From the NCBI RefSeq assembly GCF_000426745.1, contig NZ_AUFY01000006.1:82071-146070 (forward strand): DNA of 64,000 nucleotides, written 5' to 3'. The translations under genes were made by a program, and so were the position numbers. This document shows, one piece after another, positions 47,518 to 57,013 of the stretch; the stretch's first letter is position 1; every line of letters starts with the position of its first letter. Under the pieces are notes generated by a model. The model saw only the letters and a list, made by a program, of their open reading frames with translations, made no database searches and was not told the DNA's origin. Source of the DNA: Veillonella montpellierensis DSM 17217. GTDB lineage: Bacteria; Bacillota; Negativicutes; Veillonellales; Veillonellaceae.

Positions 47518-49005
47518 TTATTTCTCCTTAAGAGCTATGCGAGCTTCTTCTCGATCATCAAAATGAATTGTTCCTTCATTTAATATTTGATAATTCTCAT
47601 GTCCCTTTCCGGCAATAATAACCACATCTCCATTTTGAGCCATAGCAATGGCTGCTTGAATAGCTTGCCGTCGATCTGCAACAACTCGATACGAAGTACC
47701 TTCTCTCAAATTATTTTTAACACCCACTTCTACATCTTTCAAAATTTTCTCAGGATTTTCTGTACGAGGATTATCAGAAGTAACTATAATAACATCCCCA
47801 TATTGAGCAGCAATTTTCCCCATAATAGGACGTTTTGTAGCATCCCGATCACCACCACAGCCAAATACAACAATAATATGATGTTGTACTATCTTTTTAG
47901 CAGTTTGTAAAATATTTTCTAATCCGTCAGGAGTATGCGCATAATCAACGACTACAGCAAATGGTTGTCCTTCTTCAATTAACTCAAATCTCCCCGGTAC
48001 TGAGGAAAAACTAGATAAGGCTGTATCAATTTCTTCAAATGAAAGTCCTTCATATAAACATGCACCAATAGCAGCTAATGTATTATATACATTAAACAAT
48101 CCTGTTGTATTAATCGTCACTGGATATTCGCGATTATTATAAGAAATCGTATATGTTAAAGATTTAGCAGTCATAGCAATATCTTTAGCATTTAGACTGC
48201 CTTTTCCACATGTACTATACGTTATAATAGGTGCTGTTGTTTTGTCAACAACACGACATCCATAAGGATCATCGATATTAATAACGGCTCCTTTATTACT
48301 TTTAGATTGATTATCCGCACTTACTTGCTCAAACAATTTACATTTAGCCGCCAAATAATTTTCAAATGTTTTATGAAAATCTAAATGATCTTGTGTCAAA
48401 TTAGTAAATACTGCTGTATCATATTCAACACCTGCCACACGACCTAATGCTAGTGCATGAGAGGATACTTCCATAACGCAATGTGTGACTCCCTCCCGTA
48501 CCATTTGTGCCAATATATGTTGTAAATCCACCACATCTGGCGTTGTATTATGAATTGGATATGATGTGTCACCAATAAGTATATGAACTGTACCAATAAC
48601 ACCAACTTTATACCCCTTTGCTCGCAAAATATGCGCAATCATATGCGTTGTCGTAGTTTTTCCATTAGTCCCAGTAACACCTATCATACGCATTGATAAT
48701 GCTGGATAATCAAAAAAAGCTGGTACACATCCCATCATAGCTTGTCGTGTGTCCTCAACACGAATGATGGTAACATCTCCAACAACTGCAACATCTTTAG
48801 ATACCAACAATGCACTTGCACCAGCATCTACGGCTTGTTGTGCATAACTATGCCCATCTACTGTGGACCCATCTAAACAAATAAATAACGATCCCTTTTC
48901 TACTTGTCTCGAATCGGCAGTAATATCTGATATTTCTATATCAATATTACCTTTAACATCTATAGAATTGATAAATTGAAGTAGTTCTTTAATTGTTTTC
49001 ATCAT
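47518..49005 (-). CDS. murE: UDP-MurNAc-L-Ala-D-Glu--diaminopimelate ligase
   Basis: MurE adds the third residue of the stem peptide. The 495 residues show F-I-C-L-D-G-S-T-V-D-G-H, the ATP site V-T-G-T-N-G-K-T-T-T-T-H (about 113-124) and D-N-P-R-T-E-N-P near the C-terminus. The D-N-P-R motif marks the meso-diaminopimelate-specific enzymes, so the wall is predicted to be of the DAP type, as in Gram-negative-type envelopes. Upstream is a hairpin and then ftsL; the usual ftsI is not there. Confidence 0.97.
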   Translation of the reverse strand: MMKTIKELLQFINSIDVKGNIDIEISDITADSRQVEKGSLFICLDGSTVDGHSYAQQAVDAGASALLVSKDVAVVGDVTIIRVEDTRQAMMGCVPAFFDYPALSMRMIGVTGTNGKTTTTHMIAHILRAKGYKVGVIGTVHILIGDTSYPIHNTTPDVVDLQHILAQMVREGVTHCVMEVSSHALALGRVAGVEYDTAVFTNLTQDHLDFHKTFENYLAAKCKLFEQVSADNQSKSNKGAVINIDDPYGCRVVDKTTAPIITYSTCGKGSLNAKDIAMTAKSLTYTISYNNREYPVTINTTGLFNVYNTLAAIGACLYEGLSFEEIDTALSSFSSVPGRFELIEEGQPFAVVVDYAHTPDGLENILQTAKKIVQHHIIVVFGCGGDRDATKRPIMGKIAAQYGDVIIVTSDNPRTENPEKILKDVEVGVKNNLREGTSYRVVADRRQAIQAAIAMAQNGDVVIIAGKGHENYQILNEGTIHFDDREEARIALKEK

Positions 49006-49030
49006 GCACTCTCATTTCTTTACATAATAG

Positions 49031-49055
49031 AAGCAGCCCCACACTGGGAGCTGCT
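49031..49055 (-). terminator. Hairpin between ftsL and murE
   Basis: AGCAGC-CCC and GGG-GCTGCT arms with a short loop, followed by TTCTATT on the minus strand. The T-run is modest, so it may be an attenuator inside the dcw operon. Confidence 0.6.
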
Positions 49056-49062
49056 CACCTAA

Positions 49063-49470
49063 TTAATCTACAATCTGCTGCGTCTTTTTTGTATTGCGTT
49101 CCGTAGTAGTATATTTACTATTATATACGAATCTATTAGGCAAAACCATTCCTAATGTATCTTGTGCAATTTTTTGAATTCGTGTTGGCGACTTTAATGT
49201 AGCCACTTCAACTTCTAACGCTTCTTGTTGTTTTGTTAATTCTATTACATTGTTTTGTAATTTAACCACATCATACCCTGAGGCAACGGATAAAGATCGC
49301 AAGAAAAGAATGGCTCCCAGGAAACACCCTATAAGTATTAGAATAGGAATAGTCCGTTTCATTGCTGGTGTAAGATCCAATATAAATGAGTTATTTTGTC
49401 TGGCTCCAATCACACCACGCGGTGCATATATACTTGTCTTCGTATCCCCAAATGCCTTTCTTGCTAACAT
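49063..49470 (-). CDS. ftsL: FtsL-like cell division protein
   Basis: A 135-residue protein with a cytoplasmic N-terminus, one transmembrane helix (about 39-56), and a coiled coil (about 68-92: L-Q-N-N-V-I-E-L-T-K-Q-Q-E-A-L-E), followed by a conserved-looking I-A-Q-D-T-L-G-M segment. This is the layout of FtsL, a member of the FtsQLB division complex. FtsL sequences vary widely, so the call depends on topology and on position right after rsmH. Confidence 0.85.
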   Translation of the reverse strand: MLARKAFGDTKTSIYAPRGVIGARQNNSFILDLTPAMKRTIPILILIGCFLGAILFLRSLSVASGYDVVKLQNNVIELTKQQEALEVEVATLKSPTRIQKIAQDTLGMVLPNRFVYNSKYTTTERNTKKTQQIVD

Positions 49471-49490
49471 ATCTTTTCCACCTATCTACT

Positions 49491-50423
49491 TTACAATTTT
49501 TCTGCTACTCGTAGCTTAGCGCTACGTGCTCTTGGATTTAATTCAACTTCATTCTGACTCGGTACAATCGCCTTATTTTTAACTTTTATCACCGCTTTAT
49601 GATGACATACACATATAGGTAGTTCGGGTGGACAAATACATCCTGTACTCATTTCTTTAAATGTTTGTTTGGTAATCCTATCTTCTAGCGAATGAAATGT
49701 AATAACCCCTATACGTCCCCCTGTATGCAGCATAGATATGGCATCTACAAAACTGTCATGCAATATATCTAATTCTCTATTTACTTCTATGCGTATTGCT
49801 TGAAAAGTACGTTTTGCTGGATGTGGGCCATCTTGTCTAGCCTTTGCAGGAATTGCTCTTTTTATAATATCTACTAATTCACTAGTTCTAGTGATGTTAT
49901 GATGATTTCTAGCTTCTACAATAAACTGAGCAATACGTTTCGCCCATCGTTCCTCTCCATAGTCACGTAAAATACGATGTAGTTCCTCTACTGGATATTC
50001 ATTAACTATCTGTTCAGCAGTAATTTGATTGTTTATATCCATGCGCATATCTAATGGACCATCATGCATATAGGAAAACCCTCTTTCTGGCGTATCTAAT
50101 TGATAGCTAGAAACCCCTAAATCAAAAATAAATCCATCAACCTTCTCAATTCCATGTTCCATTAAAGATGTCTTTAAATTGCTAAAATTAGAGGCAATTG
50201 TCATCGTTCTACATGCTAAATCAGATAAACGTTCTTTAGCTACACGAAGTGCTACTATATCTTGATCCAATCCTATCAGCATTCCCTTATTCGATAATCG
50301 CTCTCCTATAGCATGAGCATGTCCAGCGCCACCTAGTGTACAGTCCACATATATACCATCAAGATTAGTGACAACTGAATCAACAGTTTCTTTTAACAAT
50401 ACACTGGTATGTCTAAATTCCAA
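49491..50423 (-). CDS. rsmH: 16S rRNA (cytosine-1402-N4)-methyltransferase
   Basis: RsmH (MraW) methylates C1402 in 16S rRNA. The N-terminus has F-R-H-T-S-V-L-L-K-E-T-V, followed by the SAM motif Y-V-D-C-T-L-G-G-A-G-H, F-D-L-G-V-S-S-Y-Q-L-D and D-G-P-L-D-M-R-M-D. The C-terminal half includes F-Q-A-I-R-I-E-V-N and I-T-F-H-S-L-E-D-R. I place the start at a TTG (50423) six bases after GGAGG, giving 310 residues. The open frame to 50450 overlaps mraZ and lacks a site. Confidence 0.96.
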   Translation of the reverse strand: MEFRHTSVLLKETVDSVVTNLDGIYVDCTLGGAGHAHAIGERLSNKGMLIGLDQDIVALRVAKERLSDLACRTMTIASNFSNLKTSLMEHGIEKVDGFIFDLGVSSYQLDTPERGFSYMHDGPLDMRMDINNQITAEQIVNEYPVEELHRILRDYGEERWAKRIAQFIVEARNHHNITRTSELVDIIKRAIPAKARQDGPHPAKRTFQAIRIEVNRELDILHDSFVDAISMLHTGGRIGVITFHSLEDRITKQTFKEMSTGCICPPELPICVCHHKAVIKVKNKAIVPSQNEVELNPRARSAKLRVAEKL

Positions 50424-50433
50424 AATATGCCTC

Positions 50434-50868
50434 CTATAATATGCCATCAAAGTCTAAATTTTCAGCCAATTCTTCCATATTAATACCGACTTCATCAGTA
50501 TATGTATTCCATCGTTCTTTGCTCCAAATTTCCACATGGTCACCTGATCCAACAACGACAGCAGCCTTCTTCAACTCTGCATATTTCCTTAAGGAGCTAG
50601 GGATTAACACACGACCTTGCTTGTCAAACTCAAGTTCACAAGCACTACCAAAAAGAAAACGCTTATACGCACGAACATTACTTTTATTAGATGGTAAACT
50701 TTGCAATTTTTCAGCAATTTTTGTCCACGCTTCTTCCGTATAAATGGACAAAGAATTATCTAGACCTTTAGTAACAATACAAATGTCACCTAATTGTTCA
50801 CGTATTTTTGCAGGAATAATCAAACGACCTTTTGTGTCAATCGTATGTGAATATTCTCCCATGAACAT
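50434..50868 (-). CDS. mraZ: Transcriptional regulator MraZ
   Basis: MraZ is an AbrB-like ring-forming repressor of its own operon. The 144 residues have two tandem repeats, each with a D-x-K-G-R-L/V-x-I-P motif: D-T-K-G-R-L-I-I-P (about 12-20) and D-K-Q-G-R-V-L-I-P (about 82-90). It is the first gene of the dcw operon. The direct GTGG repeats immediately upstream fit the known mode of MraZ binding. Confidence 0.96.
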   Translation of the reverse strand: MFMGEYSHTIDTKGRLIIPAKIREQLGDICIVTKGLDNSLSIYTEEAWTKIAEKLQSLPSNKSNVRAYKRFLFGSACELEFDKQGRVLIPSSLRKYAELKKAAVVVGSGDHVEIWSKERWNTYTDEVGINMEELAENLDFDGIL

Positions 50869-50884
50869 AGTCTAGCACCGCCTT

Positions 50885-50932
50885 CCTCACTTATTTACCA
50901 CTATATGGTAAATTTTACCACAATTCCCCACC
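50885..50932 (-). promoter_or_regulatory. MraZ operator (phased GTGG repeats)
   Basis: On the minus strand, GTGG begins at 50931, 50921 and 50901, and a related GTGAGG begins at 50890. The first two are exactly ten bases apart and the third twenty. Repeated TGGG/GTGG motifs at about ten-base intervals are the known MraZ-binding signature. Confidence 0.75.
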
Positions 50933-51169
50933 ATAAACAACATCATTTCATTAAAAATTCATTACTTTTATTAATTTTATGAATATTATATAAGGTTAAT
51001 TAAATTCCCTACCTTTCTATACATACAAAAGGTAGAACAAATATTTGTATAATATGTAAACATTTTCAAATACATAAAAATTCATTTCTATATTCTAAAA
51101 ATTTTATTAGCTCATATTTATATGCCAATGAAGATATTCAATATGGCTACTTTCAAAATTGCATACAAA
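50933..51169. other. Gene-free spacer upstream of the dcw operon
   Basis: AT-rich spacer of about 240 bases between the trxA terminator and the MraZ operator. I see no gene or structured RNA; the dcw promoter is probably near its left end, overlapping the operator. Confidence 0.4.
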
Positions 51170-51191
51170 AAAGGACTACCATAAGTCCTTT
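51170..51191 (-). terminator. Intrinsic terminator downstream of trxA
   Basis: AAAGGACT and AGTCCTTT arms with a six-base loop, followed by TTTT on the minus strand. Confidence 0.85.
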
Positions 51192-51289
51192 AATCATCAT
51201 ATATAAATACACATCGCATTTGTATATATGCTAAGACTATAGTAATCCTTAAAAATACTCTATTAAATTAGTAAATGCTCATATACATC

Positions 51290-51604
51290 TTATAAAGCCT
51301 TTTCAATAGCAGCTAATAATTCGTTTTCAGGAATAAATCCCACTTTTTTATCTACTACTTCACCATTCTTTACCACTAAAAAGGTTGGTAATACTTCAAC
51401 ATTATATTGACGCGCTAATTCTGGTTCTTCATCTGTATTAACTTTAACAAAATCTACTTTATCGCCAATTTTTTTATCTAAGCCTTCAAAGATAGGCATC
51501 ATACGTACACAATAACCGCACCAAGGTGCCCAAAAATCAACAACTGTTACTTTTGTATTCTCTTCTACGGCCACTTTAAAGTCTGCTGTTTTTACTTCTT
51601 TCAT
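51290..51604 (-). CDS. trxA: Thioredoxin with a C-G-Y-C active site
   Basis: A 104-residue thioredoxin. The fold signals are V-V-D-F-W-A-P-W, then the active site C-G-Y-C (about 30-33), then V-N-T-D-E-E-P-E-L-A and the cis-Pro segment V-L-P-T-F. Canonical thioredoxins have C-G-P-C; Tyr for Pro usually raises the redox potential and could shift the substrate range. The start at 51604 has AGGAG upstream. The coding region follows the CoA-binding gene closely, with 11 bases between the chosen start and that gene's stop. Confidence 0.93.
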   Translation of the reverse strand: MKEVKTADFKVAVEENTKVTVVDFWAPWCGYCVRMMPIFEGLDKKIGDKVDFVKVNTDEEPELARQYNVEVLPTFLVVKNGEVVDKKVGFIPENELLAAIEKAL

Positions 51605-51615
51605 GATAACTCCTC

Positions 51616-51993
51616 CTATGGTAATTGTACTAATACACAATCAGTTATTACATTGATATTTCGTTCTTTTGCAGCATTGATAACAGCATCCGTATCCGCA
51701 CCAGGCTGCAGCCAAACCGTCGATATACCTAATTCCTCGCATTCGCTCATAGCAGCTACACCGACTTGCTCAGGAACTACTACATTTACAATATCTACTA
51801 CTTTAGGTATATCCGTCAACGTAGAATAACATATATCGCCATCCACTTGTTCAGCATTAGGGTTTACAGGGTATACTTCATAGCCATACGATTTTAATCG
51901 TTTGTATAATTTGAAACCGAATTTAGTTTCTTTAGGCGTTGCACCTAAGACGGCCCAAACTACATCTTTTTTTAACGCTTCTTCGATTGTCAT
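51616..51993 (-). CDS. CoA-binding domain protein
   Basis: A 125-residue single-domain protein of the CoA-binding Rossmann family, related to the succinyl-CoA synthetase alpha domain and to YccU. Visible features are W-A-V-L-G-A-T near the start (nucleotide loop), V-Y-P-V-N-P-N-A, V-N-V-V-V-P-E, and W-L-Q-P-G-A near residue 95. The cellular role of stand-alone members is unclear. It forms a two-gene unit with trxA. Confidence 0.85.
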   Translation of the reverse strand: MTIEEALKKDVVWAVLGATPKETKFGFKLYKRLKSYGYEVYPVNPNAEQVDGDICYSTLTDIPKVVDIVNVVVPEQVGVAAMSECEELGISTVWLQPGADTDAVINAAKERNINVITDCVLVQLP

Positions 51994-52078
51994 ACGACCA
52001 CCCTTTCTAAGTATTATTATATAAAAATATCGAAAAAAGTCAATATAATCTATTTCCTATCTGTATTACACTAAATAA

Positions 52079-53020
52079 TTAGAGTATAATAGTAGACTTC
52101 TTCAATACATCTTGATCTAATGATACATCCAATAATTCATCTAGAGAAATGCCACTGCTCGATACATAACGAGAATCAACCAGCTTAGTCTTTTCCACCA
52201 ATAATCCTATGATTTGATGTGATGAGTATCCCATCTGTCTTAGTTCTTGAATAGTAATACTCTGTTGTCTTTTAGATAATCGATGTCCATGCGTATCCAT
52301 TAGTAATGGTGCATGTTTATAAACGGGGACCTTTTTCCCTAGCAATTGATATAAATATATTTGAAATACTGTAGGCTCTAATAAATCACAGCCTCTAAGC
52401 ACTTCTGTAATCCCCATAGCAATATCATCTAGCACTGATGCCAAATGATATGCATACATACCATCAGAACGTTTTAGGATAAAATCATGTAATCCTTCCT
52501 CTATATGCACGCTAACTAACCCTTGCCAAAAATCTATATATTCAATTAAACAAGACTTGACTTTCAAACGATATGATGGCACCTTTTTATGCGCTATTTC
52601 ATTGAAAATTTTTACACCTGCGTCACGGCAACGACCATCATAAATAGGTATCAGTTCTCCAAAATGGGGAGCAGACATAATCGTTTGAAGTCTTGATCGA
52701 TTACAATAACAAGGATATATAATATCCTTACTAGACCACTCATTTAATTGGGATTCATAATAATGCCCGCGATAGCTCTGATAATATTGTTTATCGTTAT
52801 TACTAACACGTGGGCCTTCATCCCATTCAAAACCTAACCACTCTAAATCATCTAGCATCAACTCTGAAAATTCTTGTTTTGACCTCTGTCTATCAATATC
52901 TTCAATACGAATGACAAACTGTCCTTTTTGCCGTCGGGTCGATAAATACGATAATATGGCAACCCAAAGATTTCCCAAATGCATTCTACCTGTCGGGCTA
53001 GGTGCAAAACGCCCTTTCAT
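52079..53020 (-). CDS. gluQ: Glutamyl-Q tRNA(Asp) synthetase
   Basis: This GluRS paralogue activates glutamate and attaches it to queuosine in tRNA-Asp. It lacks the anticodon-binding domain, which explains the 313-residue length. The signature R-F-A-P-S-P-T-G-R-M-H-L-G-N begins at residue 4, and I-R-I-E-D-I-D-R-Q-R-S follows. A zinc site is suggested by C-Y-C-N-R and a downstream C-R. The KMSKR-like motif reads R-L-S-K-R-Q-Q-S. It is transcribed alone. Confidence 0.93.
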   Translation of the reverse strand: MKGRFAPSPTGRMHLGNLWVAILSYLSTRRQKGQFVIRIEDIDRQRSKQEFSELMLDDLEWLGFEWDEGPRVSNNDKQYYQSYRGHYYESQLNEWSSKDIIYPCYCNRSRLQTIMSAPHFGELIPIYDGRCRDAGVKIFNEIAHKKVPSYRLKVKSCLIEYIDFWQGLVSVHIEEGLHDFILKRSDGMYAYHLASVLDDIAMGITEVLRGCDLLEPTVFQIYLYQLLGKKVPVYKHAPLLMDTHGHRLSKRQQSITIQELRQMGYSSHQIIGLLVEKTKLVDSRYVSSSGISLDELLDVSLDQDVLKKSTIIL

Positions 53021-53255
53021 ATATCAAACTTCCTTGTCATTAATCTAACATACTAGCGTAAACATCTACACAATAAGGCATTTTATCACATGCGCATATA
53101 TAATCCTTACATTCATTTTATACCAATAGTATCATTTCTTCATTAGTAGCAACATATACAACGACAATATCTAGTAATAAATGATATAGCCTTATATATC
53201 CTAAACAATGTACCACTCATATAGTTATAACTCATTAATTTATATATAAGCTTTC

Positions 53256-56168
53256 TTATTGTTGTAATGGTACAAGACTATCAAACAATTCTTGTGTTTC
53301 TTTAATTGTTTGTTCATTCCCCATAACACATATGTGATTATCTGCCATTACGGCATGAACGACTTGAGAAAGATTTCTTATATCTTCTTGTGTGCAGGCG
53401 ATAACCTCTTTTCTAAAATTAATTTTATTTTCTAAATGTGTCTCACTAAAATACAATCCCATCGCACGAGGGCCTCGTAAAGCTGGTGTCATTGGTAAGT
53501 CAAGTCCGCTCATAGTGCCAATAATATATTTACGCATTTCTCTATCTGTAATGGTAAACGTTTTTAGATACTCTGCTAACTCGTCGTATGTATCTAGTGT
53601 TTTCATGAGATTAGGATCTCGATAACTACAGAAAATCATATTTCCATTTTCATAGAAATTGGCAAATGCTCCATACGCTCCACCTTGTACACGAACTCGA
53701 ATCCATAGATATTCATAGCGCAAAATTGTTTCTAAGACGCTCATAGCTCCACAATGCACAAACCCATGATCTTTAAAATTACCACCTTTACCAACATATT
53801 GAACTTTTCCAGAGGTAAGAATTCCTTCATTTACGAAAGATTGTGTCATAGCCAATTTCCCAACAGGAAGTTCATCTTGATTCCAAGTAGCTAACATAGG
53901 CTCTAGCAATGTTAGAAAGGAGTCAAACTCATGTTCCTCCCCTACGAACATAATTTCTACATTATTGGCACGGAATAATTTTTGAGCTATAGAAGCTAAC
54001 TTTTCCGGTAAGTGAGAAAGAGCATCAGGCTGTTTTACCAATTCACTAATCTTTTGATAATAACTTAAATTACCTGCATCTCTAAATTTACTAATAGATG
54101 ATACTTGCGCTAATACTCGTTGGGTAACAATAGTGTTACCGCGGCGAAACGCCTCTGTATCCCAAATAGCCTTACTTTCAGAAATCAATTCATGTAATCG
54201 TTCTACATTTGTAAATTCTGACTCTTGCAAAATTGTATGGATAATACGTGTCAATTCTGATAATTTACTATGTAATGCTTTCGCACGAATAATCATAAGC
54301 GGCACAAATTTATCACGATCATTTTCTTTACCAATAGCAGTAATATCTGCATTAAATCCACCTAAATTTAAATTAATATCATTTGCTAAATCAGTATAGG
54401 ACATAGCAGTAGTATCAACGCGTCCTAGCAAATCACTCAATAAATCTGCATAAAATAGCTCATTTTCTGTTAAACAGTCTAACTTAAAATAAAAACCAGT
54501 ATAATTAACCCCTTTGGCAAAAGTGGGAATAAAATGCACCTTAGTACCGCCAACATAGGATTCTCTTCTCTCAATGTCTTCAATATCTGCACTTAAATCT
54601 GATAAATCTAGCAACGGAATTGAAGACAGTGCTTCCGGTGAATCCGGCTCTGCTTGTCGTGCATGAAGTTTTTTAGTGGTAGCGATTACATGTTCTATTT
54701 CATCAGAGGTCATTTTAGCTTTGATAGCTGCTAATTTTTCTTTTTCTTCAGCTTCTTTAGCTTCTTGCAAACCTTTTTCTGGATAAATCGATACCAACGC
54801 TTTATGGGTATTCTGTAAAATAGCATCGGTAATTAAGTCTTCAAAATACGTTCCAGCTAACCCTTTTCTAAGAGTGGACAATATGTTCTCATATCGCAAT
54901 AACTCAATTGGATCATTATCATATAACCAATTATCCATCATACGAATATTATAGGCTAATCCAATAGGCCTACCTCCAAAATCAGCCTCCCGCAAAGAAA
55001 ATTCGATGTTATTTAATGATGCTTCTAACATCGTTTTATCTAGTCCTGCGGATACTAATTCTCGCAATGTATTTTCCACAATCGTTTCTACTTGTTTTTG
55101 TTGGTCCATATTAGATCCTGTAATGGAAATATTCCATATTGGTTGTCGCAAGCTATCTAAATAATAACCACTTACATCGCTACCAATACCAGCTTGTACT
55201 AATGCCTTTTTCAATGGTGCTGCTGGAGATGTTAACAATGCATGGGTTATTATTTCAAAAGCTAAACTTTTTTCTCCATTCATTTCTGGCAATACATACG
55301 TTAATGCATGCATACTCTTGTTTTCTTCACTATCTTCAGATCCAATTCCATAAGGAAAGGAACATACTTTTCCTTCTGAAAAAGGTGCTTGTAATGGAAT
55401 ATCAGAATGAACTGTAATGGCTTTAAAATGAGATAAATATTCATCATTAATAAATTGCAACTGTGCTTCAATATCCATAGTCCCATATAAAAATATGTAG
55501 CTATTAGATGGATGATAATATTCTCTATAAAATTTTTGAAAATTTTCATAGGTCAACTGAGGAATCACCTCTGGATCACCACCAGATTCTACTCCATACG
55601 TTGTATCTGGAAATAGTGTTTCCATCATATGACGTTCTAGGATAGAGTCCGCCGAGGAGAAAACTCCTTTCATTTCATTTAGCACTACCCCTTTATAAAT
55701 TAAGTCATCATTAGGCGTTTCCATTTCATAATGCCATCCTTCTTGCATAACAATTTCAGGATCTTCTGCTACACGAGGATAGAATACGGCATCTAAATAT
55801 ACATCCATCAAATTATGAAAATCTTTATCATTTTTACTTGCTACCGGATACATGGTTTTATCTGGATAGGTCATGGCATTTAAAAATGTATTTAATGATC
55901 CTTTAACTAATTCTACAAAAGGTTCTTTTAAAGGAAATTTCCTTGATCCACATAACACAGAATGTTCCATAATATGAGCTACGCCAGTACTATCCTTTGG
56001 TGGTGTTCTAAAGGATATAGAGAAAACTTTATTTGTATCATCCACATCAATATAAATAAGTCGAGCACCTGATTGTTTATGGTATAATTCATAGGCTATA
56101 CCATTAATTTCTGAAATTTTTTCAATTCTTTTTACAAGAAATCCTGAATACACTTTATGTAAGTCCAT
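53256..56168 (-). CDS. M16C-family metallopeptidase (presequence protease-like)
   Basis: A 970-residue zinc peptidase of the insulinase superfamily, subfamily M16C. It has the inverted zinc motif H-I-M-E-H (about 66-70), with the downstream Glu in the M-K-G-V-F region. The segment S-V-L-C-G-S-R-K-F-P-L-K-E-P-F is a family marker. Two M16 halves are joined by a helical linker (about 480-520, rich in Lys/Glu). Such enzymes degrade peptides; the natural substrate here is unknown. The ATG at 56168 follows GGGGTGA; a GTG three codons upstream is less likely. There is no signal peptide, so it is probably cytoplasmic. Confidence 0.93.
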   Translation of the reverse strand: MDLHKVYSGFLVKRIEKISEINGIAYELYHKQSGARLIYIDVDDTNKVFSISFRTPPKDSTGVAHIMEHSVLCGSRKFPLKEPFVELVKGSLNTFLNAMTYPDKTMYPVASKNDKDFHNLMDVYLDAVFYPRVAEDPEIVMQEGWHYEMETPNDDLIYKGVVLNEMKGVFSSADSILERHMMETLFPDTTYGVESGGDPEVIPQLTYENFQKFYREYYHPSNSYIFLYGTMDIEAQLQFINDEYLSHFKAITVHSDIPLQAPFSEGKVCSFPYGIGSEDSEENKSMHALTYVLPEMNGEKSLAFEIITHALLTSPAAPLKKALVQAGIGSDVSGYYLDSLRQPIWNISITGSNMDQQKQVETIVENTLRELVSAGLDKTMLEASLNNIEFSLREADFGGRPIGLAYNIRMMDNWLYDNDPIELLRYENILSTLRKGLAGTYFEDLITDAILQNTHKALVSIYPEKGLQEAKEAEEKEKLAAIKAKMTSDEIEHVIATTKKLHARQAEPDSPEALSSIPLLDLSDLSADIEDIERRESYVGGTKVHFIPTFAKGVNYTGFYFKLDCLTENELFYADLLSDLLGRVDTTAMSYTDLANDINLNLGGFNADITAIGKENDRDKFVPLMIIRAKALHSKLSELTRIIHTILQESEFTNVERLHELISESKAIWDTEAFRRGNTIVTQRVLAQVSSISKFRDAGNLSYYQKISELVKQPDALSHLPEKLASIAQKLFRANNVEIMFVGEEHEFDSFLTLLEPMLATWNQDELPVGKLAMTQSFVNEGILTSGKVQYVGKGGNFKDHGFVHCGAMSVLETILRYEYLWIRVRVQGGAYGAFANFYENGNMIFCSYRDPNLMKTLDTYDELAEYLKTFTITDREMRKYIIGTMSGLDLPMTPALRGPRAMGLYFSETHLENKINFRKEVIACTQEDIRNLSQVVHAVMADNHICVMGNEQTIKETQELFDSLVPLQQ

Positions 56169-56177
56169 TATATTCAC

Positions 56178-56519
56178 CCCATTAACTAACTCATACTATT
56201 AATCATTTTACCAAAAATTAGTAAGAATCTATTTGCGCACTATATTGATAGATTTCTAATAGTATTTAACATATACTACTAATAACATCATTTAATATTG
56301 ATAATCACTAGTATTTTTAATTATAACATACTCTATCTCTATTATGTTGTAAAAACTCATTTTATTAAAATATACTACTACAATATGAAAGAACTTTTAT
56401 AAAAATTCAAATTATAAATGTTAACTACTAAATGCTATCGATAATAATTAGTTTTGCTATATGACTTCTATCTATAAATACTCCCAAAACGTATATTATC
56501 GATTACAAATGAGAAATGC
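56178..56519. other. AT-rich spacer without visible genes
   Basis: About 340 bases between the M16C peptidase and the transposase remnant. No reading frame, structured RNA or clear inverted repeat of an insertion sequence is visible. Confidence 0.4.
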
Positions 56520-56920
56520 GTGACTAATATAAGCAGATTTTTGATAGATGTAGCAGATCAAATGATCGTTGACATACAAACAATACAGGCAGATAATACA
56601 CGAGAATTCACTAATTATGGTATCAAGAAGCGAGAATATTTATTCGATAGAGTATTACAAGAATTAGGTATAAAACATAAGGTGATACACCCATTTTCAC
56701 TATGGCAAAATGGAAAAGTAGAACGAAGTCATACAGTTGATGGAGAATGATTTTACAGAAGAAGTTAACAAATCTTGCTGCTTTTTCAAAAGCACATCAA
56801 CGGTACGCAAGTAGGTATAATAACATAGTGCAAAAAGTATTAGTGTTTATATCACCTAATAAATATATAGCAGAGTACTTTTTACGTACATCATCAAGAG
56901 TCTGTAGCACAAATATTTGA
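56520..56920 (+). pseudogene. Frameshifted remnant of an IS481/IS3-type transposase
   Basis: The plus strand encodes the C-terminal half of a DDE integrase-core transposase. The first part (to about 56749) reads I-Q-A-D-N-T-R-E-F-T-N, L-G-I-K-H-K-V-I-H-P-F-S and N-G-K-V-E-R-S-H, typical of IS481-like enzymes, with the catalytic Asp and Glu present. The frame then hits a stop, and the continuation (K-K-L-T-N-L-A-A-F-S-K-A-H, then F-I-S-P-N-K-Y-I-A-E-Y-F) is in another frame up to TGA at 56920. The N-terminal half is missing. This is a dead element. Confidence 0.8.
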
Positions 56921-56950
56921 CTACTACAGAGAATTACTATAAATTATAAA

Positions 56951-56991
56951 AAATACATGTTGAAAAACAATTTGTATTTCAACATGTATTT
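56951..56991 (-). terminator. Intrinsic terminator after the lysC-linked gene
   Basis: AAATACATGTTGAAA and its complement form a 15-base stem. TTTTTT follows on the minus strand. Confidence 0.9.
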
Positions 56992-57013
56992 CTTGATAAT
57001 CTACAATACTATA

